DNA of 22,108 nt from Flavobacteriales bacterium UBA6165 (lineage in GTDB: Bacteria > Bacteroidota > Bacteroidia > Flavobacteriales_D > Crocinitomicaceae). The notes under the pieces were generated by a model. The model had not been told where the DNA came from and searched no databases. It worked only from the letters and a program-made list of their open reading frames with translations. The DNA lies in NCBI GenBank assembly GCA_002422285.1, contig DIUF01000096.1, positions 11,522 through 33,629 on the forward strand. The letters are read 5' to 3'. Positions 1-7,341 of the stretch are shown in pieces. The stretch's first letter is position 1. Each line of letters begins with the position of its first letter. A program made the translations under genes and the position numbers.

Positions 1-362
1 ATAGGAATAGTAATGATTTCCATATTGTCGTGTGGATGCGTGCCGAAGCCCATTCCGCCAGCGATAATATCGTCGTTTAACACTCTTAGAACCCCAAATT
101 GAACGCGTTCTGGATTGTAATAATTAGCAAAACTGAATGTGTGTTTGGCTTTTAACCAACCATGATCGGCTGCGCCTCTCGTATTGGCTTTGTGTAGCAC
201 CATGTTTTTCATGATATCTGATTTTGTGTTTGGGATATGGTTGAATCCTAGGTCCTTACTGGTTTCAATTTTTTCTGAGCTTTGTGCAATTCCTGTTTTG
301 GCCACAGCCACTGCGGCAACCCCGCCGAGCACACTTTTCTTGATGAAATCTTTTCTGTCCAT
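1..362 (-). CDS. Pirin family protein with N-terminal export-like leader (partial, C-terminus beyond the window)
   Basis: The first 120 residues are visible. The segment from about residue 55 (HKANTRGAADHGWLKAKHTF, then SFANYYNPERVQFG) and the metal site motif THPHDNMEI (His109 and His111) are typical of YhhW-like pirins, cupin proteins with a mononuclear metal site, some of which act as quercetin 2,3-dioxygenases. The remaining two ligands expected in the family lie beyond the window. Most pirins are cytoplasmic and start close to the HKA motif. Here about 50 extra residues precede it, beginning MDRKDFIKKSVLGGVAAVAV and continuing to GIAQS, which looks like a Tat-type leader with Arg-Lys in place of Arg-Arg. 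In-frame Met51 and Met54 would give a standard cytoplasmic pirin. The gene lies 85 bases downstream of a Crp/Fnr regulator in the same direction and has its own TAnnTTTG box. Family assignment is secure. Export and substrate are inferred. Confidence 0.93.
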   Translation of the reverse strand, partial: MDRKDFIKKSVLGGVAAVAVAKTGIAQSSEKIETSKDLGFNHIPNTKSDIMKNMVLHKANTRGAADHGWLKAKHTFSFANYYNPERVQFGVLRVLNDDIIAGGMGFGTHPHDNMEIITIP

Positions 363-378
363 AACCTAGATTTTGATG

Positions 379-386
379 CAAAGTTA
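379..386 (-). promoter_or_regulatory. Candidate Bacteroidota -7 box for the pirin gene
   Basis: The minus strand reads TAACTTTG, an exact match to TAnnTTTG, the -7 element of the Bacteroidota housekeeping sigma factor. It ends 16 bases before the pirin ATG, a spacing similar to the other boxes in this window. No convincing -33 TTG was found at the usual distance. Confidence 0.5.
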
Positions 387-447
387 GAACAAGAAACTCG
401 CAAAATAGTTGAACTAGGTCAAGAAGTGTCAATACACTTATTCTTCG

Positions 448-1020
448 CTATCCTTTCACTTTTCGTTTCCTTATTCTCGATAAAAACTCTGGGCTCACAC
501 CGATGTAATTGGCAATTTGATGCTGGGGCAATCTGTTTTGTAAATTGGGATATCTTTCCAAAAACGTATCGTATCGGTCTTCAGCTGTTGCTGCAATGTG
601 TTCAAAAAGTCTGTCCTGCAGTGCGCCCGTGTGTTTTTGAAGCAACATCCGAAAGAAACGCTCCAGTTTTGGAACTTTATCGAACAAAGCATATTGGTCT
701 TGCACATTGATTACCAGACATTCTGTGTCTTCCATAGCTTCGATATACAGGCGACTTGCTTTATTTTCTTCGAAACTATGTATGTCTGTAATCCACCAAT
801 TTTCGGAGGCAAAATTGATGATTACCTCATGGCCATTGCGGTCAATGAAATAGGTTTTTACCAAGCCAGATGTGATGAAAAACAAGTGACGGCAAATGTT
901 TCCTTCTTCTAGCAACATTGATTTTTTTTCAAAAGAAACTTCGGAAAATGAGTCGCTGATGATTTTCAATTCATCGTTGGTGAACGCTGCTTTTTCTTTC
1001 AGGTAATTGCTGAGTGTCAT
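448..1020 (-). CDS. Crp/Fnr family transcriptional regulator
   Basis: This 190-residue protein has a cyclic-nucleotide-binding-type beta-barrel domain over roughly residues 20-120 (LLEEGNICRHLFFITSGLVK, then YFIDRNGHEVIINF) and a C-terminal winged helix-turn-helix at about residues 164-186 (LPQHQIANYIGVSPEFLSRI). Length and layout match the short Crp/Fnr regulators common in Flavobacteriia. These usually lack the cysteine cluster of Fnr and have degenerate cAMP contacts. No iron-sulfur cysteine set is visible here either. It would act as a cytoplasmic DNA-binding regulator with an unknown ligand. The gene starts at ATG and sits just upstream of the pirin gene in the same direction, so pirin is a plausible target, by inference. 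A separate -7 box lies 22 bases before its ATG, and the terminator of the preceding receptor gene isolates it from read-through. Confidence 0.93.
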   Translation of the reverse strand: MTLSNYLKEKAAFTNDELKIISDSFSEVSFEKKSMLLEEGNICRHLFFITSGLVKTYFIDRNGHEVIINFASENWWITDIHSFEENKASRLYIEAMEDTECLVINVQDQYALFDKVPKLERFFRMLLQKHTGALQDRLFEHIAATAEDRYDTFLERYPNLQNRLPQHQIANYIGVSPEFLSRIRKRKVKG

Positions 1021-1042
1021 AAAACTTTGAATAAGGTTGAAA

Positions 1043-1050
1043 CAAAGTTA
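1043..1050 (-). promoter_or_regulatory. Candidate -7 box for the Crp/Fnr regulator gene
   Basis: The minus strand reads TAACTTTG, an exact TAnnTTTG match and the same octamer as the box upstream of the pirin gene. It ends 22 bases before the ATG and lies just past the terminator hairpin of the TonB-dependent receptor gene. No clear -33 element was seen. Confidence 0.5.
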
Positions 1051-1062
1051 AGGGAATTGTTG

Positions 1063-1105
1063 AAAGAACTGCCTTCAACCAAAAAGGTATCGAAGGCAGT
1101 TCTTT
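1063..1105 (-). terminator. Hairpin terminator of the TonB-dependent receptor gene
   Basis: An inverted repeat with arms AGAACTGCCTTC (1065-1076) and GAAGGCAGTTCT (1092-1103) is perfect over 12 bp. It extends to 14 bp with flanking A-T pairs and has a 15-base loop. It begins 6 bases after the receptor stop codon. The T-run after the hairpin is short on the minus strand (TTCTTTC), so termination may be incomplete. A better T-run (CTTTTT) follows the arm on the plus strand. Confidence 0.75.
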
Positions 1106-1111
1106 TTATCG

Positions 1112-3349
1112 CTAATGTTCTTCGGTTTTTCTGGCAATTTTGTAGCGGAAACCAACATAAACATTGATGCCAGATATTGGTGCATAAACACGAGTGGCGT
1201 CGAATGTTTCACCGAATGGATTATCTGCGCCAACAATAGCTCCTTTTTGTATGTAGTTCGTCAAGTTTTCACCACCAATATAGAAATCCCAGTTTTTCCA
1301 AACATGAGTAACTTGTGCATTTAAAACTGCGAATGGTTTGGTTTCATCAGGTTCCATTGTCCCATCAAGATTCTGAATGTGTGTTAGGCGCATCATACCC
1401 ATAACAGTTGTGGTGAAATCAAATTCCCATTTTTTGTTCGGCGTCCGATATCCTGCGTTAAACATACCACGATGTCTTGGAACCATCATACGTTGTTGAA
1501 AAACGCCTCCGAAAGTGGTACGCACATCTGTGAATTTATAAACGAAACGCAATTCTAAACCTTGAATAGGTTCCGAGGTTAGCTCTGTTTGTAAAGTATT
1601 GGAGATGGATGTGCCTTGCAAGTTGTAGAAAAACACAAAATATTGGTCTTCCATATCCAAGATGAGTTGCTTTTCAAATCGCGTGTGGAAATAGTCAACG
1701 GTTAGCGTGAATGGCGTTTGACCCAGATCAAAGCTTTGCACTACAGAACCACCTACATTCCATGAGATTTCTGGTTCAAGGTTGGCCATATTCACCCATA
1801 TTCTATTGGTTGCGAGCATGCCCATATTATCGGTTACATAATTCGGTACACGCCAAGCTCGACCACCACTTACTCTTAAATCGGTAGATTTTGTAGGTGA
1901 ATATTTCATGTGCAAGCGTGGTGATGGAATAAACCCAAATAAATTGTGGTAGTCACCTCTGAAGCCAGCCAACATGTTGAATTTGTCTTTGGTCCAGGTG
2001 AATTCACCATAAGCTCCGGGAATTATTTCCAATCGAGAGAAGTCTCGTGCTGGCATAGGTCCATTGATGAACCGCTCATTGAATTCGGCAACAACTAAGC
2101 TTAATCCAGTCTGAATTTTTCGAGATTTGCAGCCCAGAATATCTGAATAAATTGAGTTGAAATAAAATCGTTTTTCATCACCTTGATATTGATTGTTTCC
2201 AATGAATGTACTGTTGCTATAGATTTTACCTTTGGATAAAAGTGCTATACTTCCTTCAGGACGATTTTTCAGAAAAAAGCCCATTTTGGATATCACTTCG
2301 AAGTCTTGATTCTGTATTTGTGCACCGAATAGCCCAGATGTTACGCGTGGGTCATAGCCCAGTTGTCCACCAATTTTATTGTCGTAGTGACCTGCAATGA
2401 TGGTTTTCATTTCGTAGCGTTTGCCTTCGTAACTCCATCGATTCAAAGCACTGAAGGTTTGGCCTAAAGGAAAATCTCGGAAGCCGTCTTTGTTGTTGTC
2501 TACTTCCATGAAAAAGCCAGAGCCGTGCGCAAAAAGTGCAGAGCTCCATTTTTTCTGTTGGCCGAAATGTCTGGCTGTTTGCACATTTAGTTCAGCGCGA
2601 CCGAACAAGTTTCCGTAGCCGTTGATGTACAATAAATCATGGTTTTCGGCTTGTTTCAATTCAATATTGATCATGCCAGCCATAGATTCATAACCATGCA
2701 CCACAGAGCCCGTTCCTTTGGTTACTTGAATGGAATTTGCCCATGTTCCAGGAATTGACGACATGCCAAAAGCATAAGACAAGCCTCTGAAATAGGGCAC
2801 ATTCTCCAAGTTGATTTGGGTGTAAATGCCATCTAAGCCCAACATTTGAATTCTGCGTTGACCACTGATGGGGTCGGGCATACTCACGTCAACAGAAGCG
2901 TTGGTTTCAAAAGCTTCAGATATGTTGCAACAAGCAGCTTTTCGGAATTCATTTTCTGAGAGATTTTGAACGAAAAGCGGTTCCATTTTTAAAATCGATG
3001 TAGCATTTTGACGCGCTTCGATAATTACTTCTGGACGCACATTATCGCTGAATAAAGTGATTTCTAGTTCCAGAGGAATTGCCGTTTCTAGAATCAGGGT
3101 GTCTGAATGATGTCCTATAAAACGAATAATCAGCGTGTCTGGTAAAACGGTTGGTGCAGGGAGATTGAATTTTCCTCTTGCGTTGGTTTGTGCAAATAAT
3201 TTTGAGGCAACTAAATATACCTGAGCGCCAACAAGTGTCTCACGTTTCCCAAATTCATCGGTGCTGTAGACTGTTCCTGAAATTTGTGCTGCGGAATTGA
3301 ATGCACAAAGTGTAAAAATGAGAAATGAAATTTTTTGAATTGTTTTCAT
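1112..3349 (-). CDS. TonB-dependent receptor, probably metal-related
   Basis: The 745-residue outer-membrane protein has a signal peptide (about 1-22), a carboxypeptidase regulatory-like beta-sandwich domain (about 23-105), a plug domain (about 118-232, ending in KGTGSVVHGYESMAGMINIE) and a C-terminal 22-strand type barrel. It ends in a short basic tail rather than the usual terminal aromatic. Ahead of the plug is a Cys-Cys pair (Cys140-Cys141) in the segment KAACCNISEAFETN, typical of a receptor subgroup that I recall as encoded beside HYC_CC_PP proteins. That is the arrangement here, with the cysteine-rich protein 54 bases upstream in the same direction. It would import a substrate using TonB energy. 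A metal such as copper is plausible from the neighbour and the cysteines, but the substrate is not determined by sequence. A hairpin terminator follows the stop. Confidence 0.95.
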   Translation of the reverse strand: MKTIQKISFLIFTLCAFNSAAQISGTVYSTDEFGKRETLVGAQVYLVASKLFAQTNARGKFNLPAPTVLPDTLIIRFIGHHSDTLILETAIPLELEITLFSDNVRPEVIIEARQNATSILKMEPLFVQNLSENEFRKAACCNISEAFETNASVDVSMPDPISGQRRIQMLGLDGIYTQINLENVPYFRGLSYAFGMSSIPGTWANSIQVTKGTGSVVHGYESMAGMINIELKQAENHDLLYINGYGNLFGRAELNVQTARHFGQQKKWSSALFAHGSGFFMEVDNNKDGFRDFPLGQTFSALNRWSYEGKRYEMKTIIAGHYDNKIGGQLGYDPRVTSGLFGAQIQNQDFEVISKMGFFLKNRPEGSIALLSKGKIYSNSTFIGNNQYQGDEKRFYFNSIYSDILGCKSRKIQTGLSLVVAEFNERFINGPMPARDFSRLEIIPGAYGEFTWTKDKFNMLAGFRGDYHNLFGFIPSPRLHMKYSPTKSTDLRVSGGRAWRVPNYVTDNMGMLATNRIWVNMANLEPEISWNVGGSVVQSFDLGQTPFTLTVDYFHTRFEKQLILDMEDQYFVFFYNLQGTSISNTLQTELTSEPIQGLELRFVYKFTDVRTTFGGVFQQRMMVPRHRGMFNAGYRTPNKKWEFDFTTTVMGMMRLTHIQNLDGTMEPDETKPFAVLNAQVTHVWKNWDFYIGGENLTNYIQKGAIVGADNPFGETFDATRVYAPISGINVYVGFRYKIARKTEEH

Positions 3350-3403
3350 ATTATGCGTTTAAGAAATGAGAAATTTCGATGTAGTAGATGAACATCGAAA
3401 AAA

Positions 3404-3856
3404 TCAAATTCTTAGCACGGCATGAAGAGTTAGGATATCGCGACCACTTAGCGGAGGTGGTTGAGGATAACAGCTGATGCCTACATTTTGCTCAAATACA
3501 GGAATGCTTGAAAAGCTAAACCCAATAAATTCAAGTGCAAGCAATATAGAAAGGCTTGGTTTTAGGTCTGTGTTGTGGAAGAAATCAGGTTCATAAGTGA
3601 TGGTGATTTCTTCTTCATCGCAACAAGAATCTTTGTCTTTTTCATCATCTTCTATGGAGCAATGGGACTTTGTTGAGCAGCATGTAGTCTCACTTTCTAT
3701 TTGAGATTCATCCAAACAAGGGTCATATGAGGTGAGCAGCGATATGTATGTCTTGTTGCGCATGTCGCAATGCACGCGATAGACATCTACCCCTATGTTT
3801 AAACTCAGGAAGATGGCAATAAATGCAAATAAGATTGTGCGCTTGAAATAAGACAT
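3404..3856 (-). CDS. Cysteine-rich exported protein, HYC_CC_PP family type
   Basis: The 150-residue protein starts at the ATG whose product is MSYFKRTILFAFIAIFLSLN. The open frame extends upstream to a TTG, but that would put 24 poorly leader-like residues before the hydrophobic segment and overlap the preceding gene. After the signal or anchor segment come VHC (Cys30), two Cys-Cys pairs (59-60 and 78-79) with other cysteines at 47 and 66, an acidic stretch, a second hydrophobic segment (about 101-120), and a proline motif PQPPPLSGRD near the end. Cysteine after a His-containing motif, then CC, then PP is the pattern behind the family name. Such proteins are small, of unknown biochemical function, and occur beside TonB-dependent receptors. 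The paired cysteines suggest metal binding or redox activity. It lies 54 bases before the receptor and likely forms an operon with it. Confidence 0.85.
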   Translation of the reverse strand: MSYFKRTILFAFIAIFLSLNIGVDVYRVHCDMRNKTYISLLTSYDPCLDESQIESETTCCSTKSHCSIEDDEKDKDSCCDEEEITITYEPDFFHNTDLKPSLSILLALEFIGFSFSSIPVFEQNVGISCYPQPPPLSGRDILTLHAVLRI

Positions 3857-3860
3857 GTTA

Positions 3861-3868
3861 CAAAGATA
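3861..3868 (-). promoter_or_regulatory. Candidate -7 box very close to the HYC_CC_PP start
   Basis: The minus strand reads TATCTTTG, an exact TAnnTTTG match, but only 4 bases separate it from the chosen ATG. A transcript started by this box would have almost no leader. It may be a leaderless promoter or a chance match. The upstream PD40 gene could also supply read-through. Confidence 0.4.
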
Positions 3869-3917
3869 GTGTCTTAATGCGAACGTGAAAAACTTTCCTT
3901 GTCCATTTCTTGGATTT

Positions 3918-5291
3918 TTACCACTCAAATTTCAACGCATCCAAGTCGAAATTGTTCATATCAATGGAATACATGTTGTAAGTTGCTTTGTTATCCAAAA
4001 TTTCGATAGAAGCCAAAACCGCTATTTTCCACTGTGGGTAATATTTGAAGTGGGTATCGTCATTTACAGTGTTGAATCCAGCTCCAAGATTTAATGGTTT
4101 TGACCAGGAATTACCTTGTCTTTTCGCTACGAAAATATCGTATCCCCCCATGCCCAAATGACTATCTGAACTGAAGAAAAGATAGTTGCCGTCTGGAGTG
4201 ATGTAGGGTGTAGTTTGACGCCCTTTGTTATTTACACCCCCAGAAATGGCTTCTGCTTTCCCCCATGTCTTACCTACCATTTGACTCATCATGATTTCAG
4301 TTCCTTCTCCAGAACTCATTCTCCGTTGAGCAGCAAAATACATGGTTTTCCCATCAGAAGTGAGTGTTGGTGAACCTTCGAAGAAATCTGTATTGATGCC
4401 TCCCTGAATAACTTTAGGAGCTGCCCAAACTCCATTTTTCCCCAATTTGGCCATGGCAATGTCGGAAGATCCAGTTCTGTTACTTCTTTTCACTTTTGGA
4501 ACCATAGTGTTGTTGATGGTCATATACAACAAGGTTCCATCAGTGGAAATGTGAGATACAGCATCAAACCCAGGAGAATTTAGCTTGCCAATTTTGTTCG
4601 TGATAGAGTCCCATTCGGATGTCTTAGCATTCCAAACAGCATAATAAACATCTTCAAAATAGACTTGGTCGGCAGGATTTCGCATGCCTCCCGTGGTGTT
4701 GTTTCTTCTCGAAACAAAAAACAAACGCTTGCCACCATCATACAAAACAGGCGAATAATCTAAAAAGTCACTGTTCGCTCCCTGCATTGGCTTTCGGGTG
4801 AATTTTTCTCCGTCCTTCAAGGTTTTTTGAGCAAAGGCAACGCACTCAAGCAGAAACGGAATGTTTAAGTCTTTGAGAGCTGCTCTTTTGTAAAGATCTA
4901 ACGCTTGGTTGTAATACTTTATTGCTTCATCGAATTGCGAAAGTCGATGCTTTGTCAAGGCCAAAAGAAATACGGCGTCAGCCAAAGTACTATCCAGTTC
5001 ATAAGAAGTTGTTGCAGATTTTTCGGCAAAACCATAGTTCAAAATCTTGTATTGACAATTGGCAACCCCAAAATGTGCTCTCGCAGAAAAAGGATTCTTA
5101 GAAACGGCATCGTTGTATTTAACCATTGCTGGACGCACTTGTCCCTCATCAAAAAGCTTATCACCTTCATCAATTAAAAGCGCTGCGGCAGTTCTATTCA
5201 CCAATGAGACACTAGAGTCCCGCTGAGCAAATGAGAAGGAGCTGGTTAAACATACGATTACAACCAATGTGAAGCGTAAAGATTTGTTCAT
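3918..5291 (-). CDS. Exported TPR and PD40 beta-propeller protein
   Basis: The 457-residue protein has a signal peptide (about 1-23, ending SFSFAQ). A tetratricopeptide region follows at about 35-160, with repeats such as DEGQVRPAMVKYNDAVSKNP and SQFDEAIKYYNQALDLYKRA. Then come several WD40-like PD40 blades at about 175-430, recognisable by SPVLYDGGKRLFFVSRR, SPTLTSDGKTMYFAAQR and TPYITPDGNYLFFSSD. This is the front half of the PorE/OmpA-like architecture common in Bacteroidota, but the protein stops after the propeller and has no OmpA peptidoglycan-binding domain. It probably sits in the periplasm or at the outer membrane and mediates protein contacts. No enzymatic motif is visible. The gene starts at ATG 89 bases after purK in the same direction. 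Only an imperfect -7 box (TATCTTTA at 5344-5351) was found before it. Its end lies 61 bases before the HYC_CC_PP start. Confidence 0.85.
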   Translation of the reverse strand: MNKSLRFTLVVIVCLTSSFSFAQRDSSVSLVNRTAAALLIDEGDKLFDEGQVRPAMVKYNDAVSKNPFSARAHFGVANCQYKILNYGFAEKSATTSYELDSTLADAVFLLALTKHRLSQFDEAIKYYNQALDLYKRAALKDLNIPFLLECVAFAQKTLKDGEKFTRKPMQGANSDFLDYSPVLYDGGKRLFFVSRRNNTTGGMRNPADQVYFEDVYYAVWNAKTSEWDSITNKIGKLNSPGFDAVSHISTDGTLLYMTINNTMVPKVKRSNRTGSSDIAMAKLGKNGVWAAPKVIQGGINTDFFEGSPTLTSDGKTMYFAAQRRMSSGEGTEIMMSQMVGKTWGKAEAISGGVNNKGRQTTPYITPDGNYLFFSSDSHLGMGGYDIFVAKRQGNSWSKPLNLGAGFNTVNDDTHFKYYPQWKIAVLASIEILDNKATYNMYSIDMNNFDLDALKFEW

Positions 5292-5380
5292 GTTTTTAAG
5301 ATTTTTTTGATCCGATAAAATGTGGTTTAGGAAAAATAAGGGCTAAAGATAAATTAAAATATGAGATGATTTCTACTGCT

Positions 5381-6529
5381 TTAATCTTTCGATATCACAC
5401 GAACCATAGACTGCACTTCTTTGGCTTTTTTTATGGCAGCGTTTAGGTCGCGGCCGACTGTGGTTATATGACCCATTTTCCTGAAGGGTTTGGTGTGTGT
5501 TTTGCCATATAGATGGATGAAAACACCAGGGATTTCCAAGGCTTGATCTAAGTTTTCATAATACACCGGACCACTATGAGCTTCAGCTCCTAGCAGGTTG
5601 ATCATCACTCCAGGACGAATGAGTTTTGTGCTGCCCAACGGCAAGTTGAGAATGGCACGCAAATGTTGACCAAATTGTGATGTAGTGTTGCATTCTATGG
5701 TGTGGTGCCCGCTGTTGTGTGGTCTAGGTGCTGCTTCATTTACGAGTACCTTGCCTTGCTTAGTAATAAACATTTCGACAGCTAAAAGTCCGACCATATC
5801 CAAAGCTTCTATGGTTTTTTTTGCAATACTAATGGCCTCTTCTTCAATGGCTTCACTGATGAGTGCTGGAGAAAATAAAAATTCAACCAAATTGGCCTCG
5901 GGATTGAACTCGCATTCTACTACTGGGAAATGACTGATTTGCCCAGATTCGTTTCTCGCTACAATCACAGATATTTCTTTTTCGAAATCAATCATTTCCT
6001 CCAAGATATTGGGCTCATTGAAAAGTTTGTCGAAATCCTCTTCGCTCTTGATGATTTGTACTCCGCGACCATCATAACCACCTACACGCAGTTTTTGAAC
6101 TACTGGAATTTTGTTAATATTCTTTTTAAAATCTGCTGCATTTTTACATAAATGAAATGGGGCAGTGGGAATATTGTGGTCAGCGTAAAACTGTTTCTGT
6201 AAGCCTTTGTCTTTGATAATTCTCAAAACACGTGGCTGCGGAAACACTTTTTTTCCCTGCTTTTCAAGCGCTTCTAATGCTTCGATGTTTACATTTTCAA
6301 TTTCTACTGTGATAACGTCTTTATCTTGACCAAAAGCGAAAACAGCATCGTAGTCTTGAATATCTTCATTGCAAAATTCGTAGGCCATCCGTGCTGTTGG
6401 TGCTTCAGGGTCTTTGTCCATGATACATAAACGAACATCGATATTGGGCGACTCTTGCAGCAACATGCGACCCAATTGTCCACCACCCAAAATACCTACT
6501 TTAAAATTATTGCTGTACCAAGTTTTCAT
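5381..6529 (-). CDS. purK: N5-carboxyaminoimidazole ribonucleotide synthase
   Basis: PurK uses ATP and bicarbonate to convert aminoimidazole ribonucleotide (AIR) to N5-CAIR in purine synthesis in the cytoplasm, handing it to the mutase PurE. The 382-residue length is normal. Visible hallmarks are the N-terminal nucleotide-fold motif VGILGGGQLGRML (11-23), the ATP-grasp loop LRVGGYDGRGVQII (147-160), and the active-site segment NEAAPRPHNSGHHTIEC (264-280). A small oddity is TSQFGQHLRAI, where family members usually have Glu in place of the Gly. The gene starts at ATG. purE is not adjacent in this window. The upstream neighbour ends in a strong terminator whose T-run stops 26 bases before the purK ATG, so purK must be started by a promoter that overlaps the terminator or relies on read-through. 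Confidence 0.97.
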   Translation of the reverse strand: MKTWYSNNFKVGILGGGQLGRMLLQESPNIDVRLCIMDKDPEAPTARMAYEFCNEDIQDYDAVFAFGQDKDVITVEIENVNIEALEALEKQGKKVFPQPRVLRIIKDKGLQKQFYADHNIPTAPFHLCKNAADFKKNINKIPVVQKLRVGGYDGRGVQIIKSEEDFDKLFNEPNILEEMIDFEKEISVIVARNESGQISHFPVVECEFNPEANLVEFLFSPALISEAIEEEAISIAKKTIEALDMVGLLAVEMFITKQGKVLVNEAAPRPHNSGHHTIECNTTSQFGQHLRAILNLPLGSTKLIRPGVMINLLGAEAHSGPVYYENLDQALEIPGVFIHLYGKTHTKPFRKMGHITTVGRDLNAAIKKAKEVQSMVRVISKD

Positions 6530-6554
6530 TTTTCTTCAATTGAATAAGAAACAT

Positions 6555-6590
6555 CAAAAAAAAAGCAGCATCTGCCGACACTGCTTTTTT
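6555..6590 (-). terminator. Intrinsic terminator of the M48-nif3-zinc ribbon operon
   Basis: On the minus strand, GCAG and CTGC arms (plus 6581-6584 and 6565-6568), extended by six A-T pairs, enclose a 12-base loop. The arm is followed by a run of nine T and then G. It begins 6 bases after the zinc-ribbon stop codon. The T-run ends 26 bases ahead of purK. Confidence 0.85.
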
Positions 6591-6595
6591 ATGTT

Positions 6596-7336
6596 TTAGT
6601 CCTGACTCGGCACTAGGATTCGACCACAGTGCTCGCATATTGTAATTTTCTTTCGCATTTCAATTTCCATTTGGCGCTGAGGAGGAATGCTGTTGAAACA
6701 GCCGCCACATGAGTTGCGCACCACTTGAACTACAGCCAATCCATTTTTTGCATTGGTTCGAAGTTTATCATAGGCAAAAAGCAAACGCTCCTCAATACCC
6801 TTACGTGCAGCATCTGATTGCTTCAAAAGGCCTTGCTCATCTTTTTCCGTTTCTGCAATAATCTCGTCCAATTCACCCTTCTTCGCATCCAAGTCTCCTT
6901 GACGAGCAGACAATCTTGCTTCAGCTTCAACTAGAATTTCTTTTTTACTGTCAATAGCGAATTTGTTCTCCTTGATACGTTTTTCGCTCAATTGAATTTC
7001 CAATGTTTGGAACTCAATTTCTTTGCTCAAAGATTCATATTCACGGTTGTTACGAACGTTCTTTTGTTGTTCGGTATACTTTTTTATAGCTGCATTGGCA
7101 TCAGTAATGGTGTTTTTGTGCGCCAAACCGAGGTCTTCCAATTCTTTTAATTCTTCCTTGATTTTTTCAACTCGCGTGTTCAAGCCAACGATTTCGTCTT
7201 CCAAATCTTGAACTTCCAAAGGCAATTCACCTCTTACTGTCCTGATTTTATCGATTTGAGAATCAATAGCTTGTAATTTGTACAGTGCATCTAGTTTTTC
7301 TGATACACCAATTTCTACTTTGGTCTTGGTAGCCAT
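6596..7336 (-). CDS. Coiled-coil protein with C-terminal C4 zinc ribbon (DUF164/COG1579 type)
   Basis: The 246-residue cytoplasmic protein has a long, highly charged helical region (about 15-195, many Glu/Lys heptads such as VEKIKEELKELEDLGLAHK) that should form an antiparallel coiled coil. It is followed by a zinc ribbon with two CxxC knuckles (Cys210/Cys213 in SCGGC and Cys234/Cys237 in CEHC). The spacing and the sequence FNSIPPQRQMEI between the knuckles match the C4-type zinc-ribbon family COG1579. Members are thought to bind nucleic acid or act as chaperone-like adaptors, but the role is not settled. The gene starts at ATG only 5 bases after nif3, making it the third gene of an operon with the M48 protease and Nif3-family genes. 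That order is common in Bacteroidota. A clean terminator follows. Confidence 0.93.
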   Translation of the reverse strand: MATKTKVEIGVSEKLDALYKLQAIDSQIDKIRTVRGELPLEVQDLEDEIVGLNTRVEKIKEELKELEDLGLAHKNTITDANAAIKKYTEQQKNVRNNREYESLSKEIEFQTLEIQLSEKRIKENKFAIDSKKEILVEAEARLSARQGDLDAKKGELDEIIAETEKDEQGLLKQSDAARKGIEERLLFAYDKLRTNAKNGLAVVQVVRNSCGGCFNSIPPQRQMEIEMRKKITICEHCGRILVPSQD

Positions 7337-7341
7337 ATATT

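Noticed and set aside
424..439. Small hairpin AAGTGT/ACACTT after the Crp/Fnr gene as a terminator
   Set aside because: The stem is only 6 bp with no T-run after it, and a pirin promoter box follows.
3857..3928. Longer start for the HYC_CC_PP-type gene (TTG, 24 extra residues)
   Set aside because: It uses TTG, overlaps the end of the upstream PD40 gene and places polar residues ahead of a clean signal segment that starts at an internal ATG.
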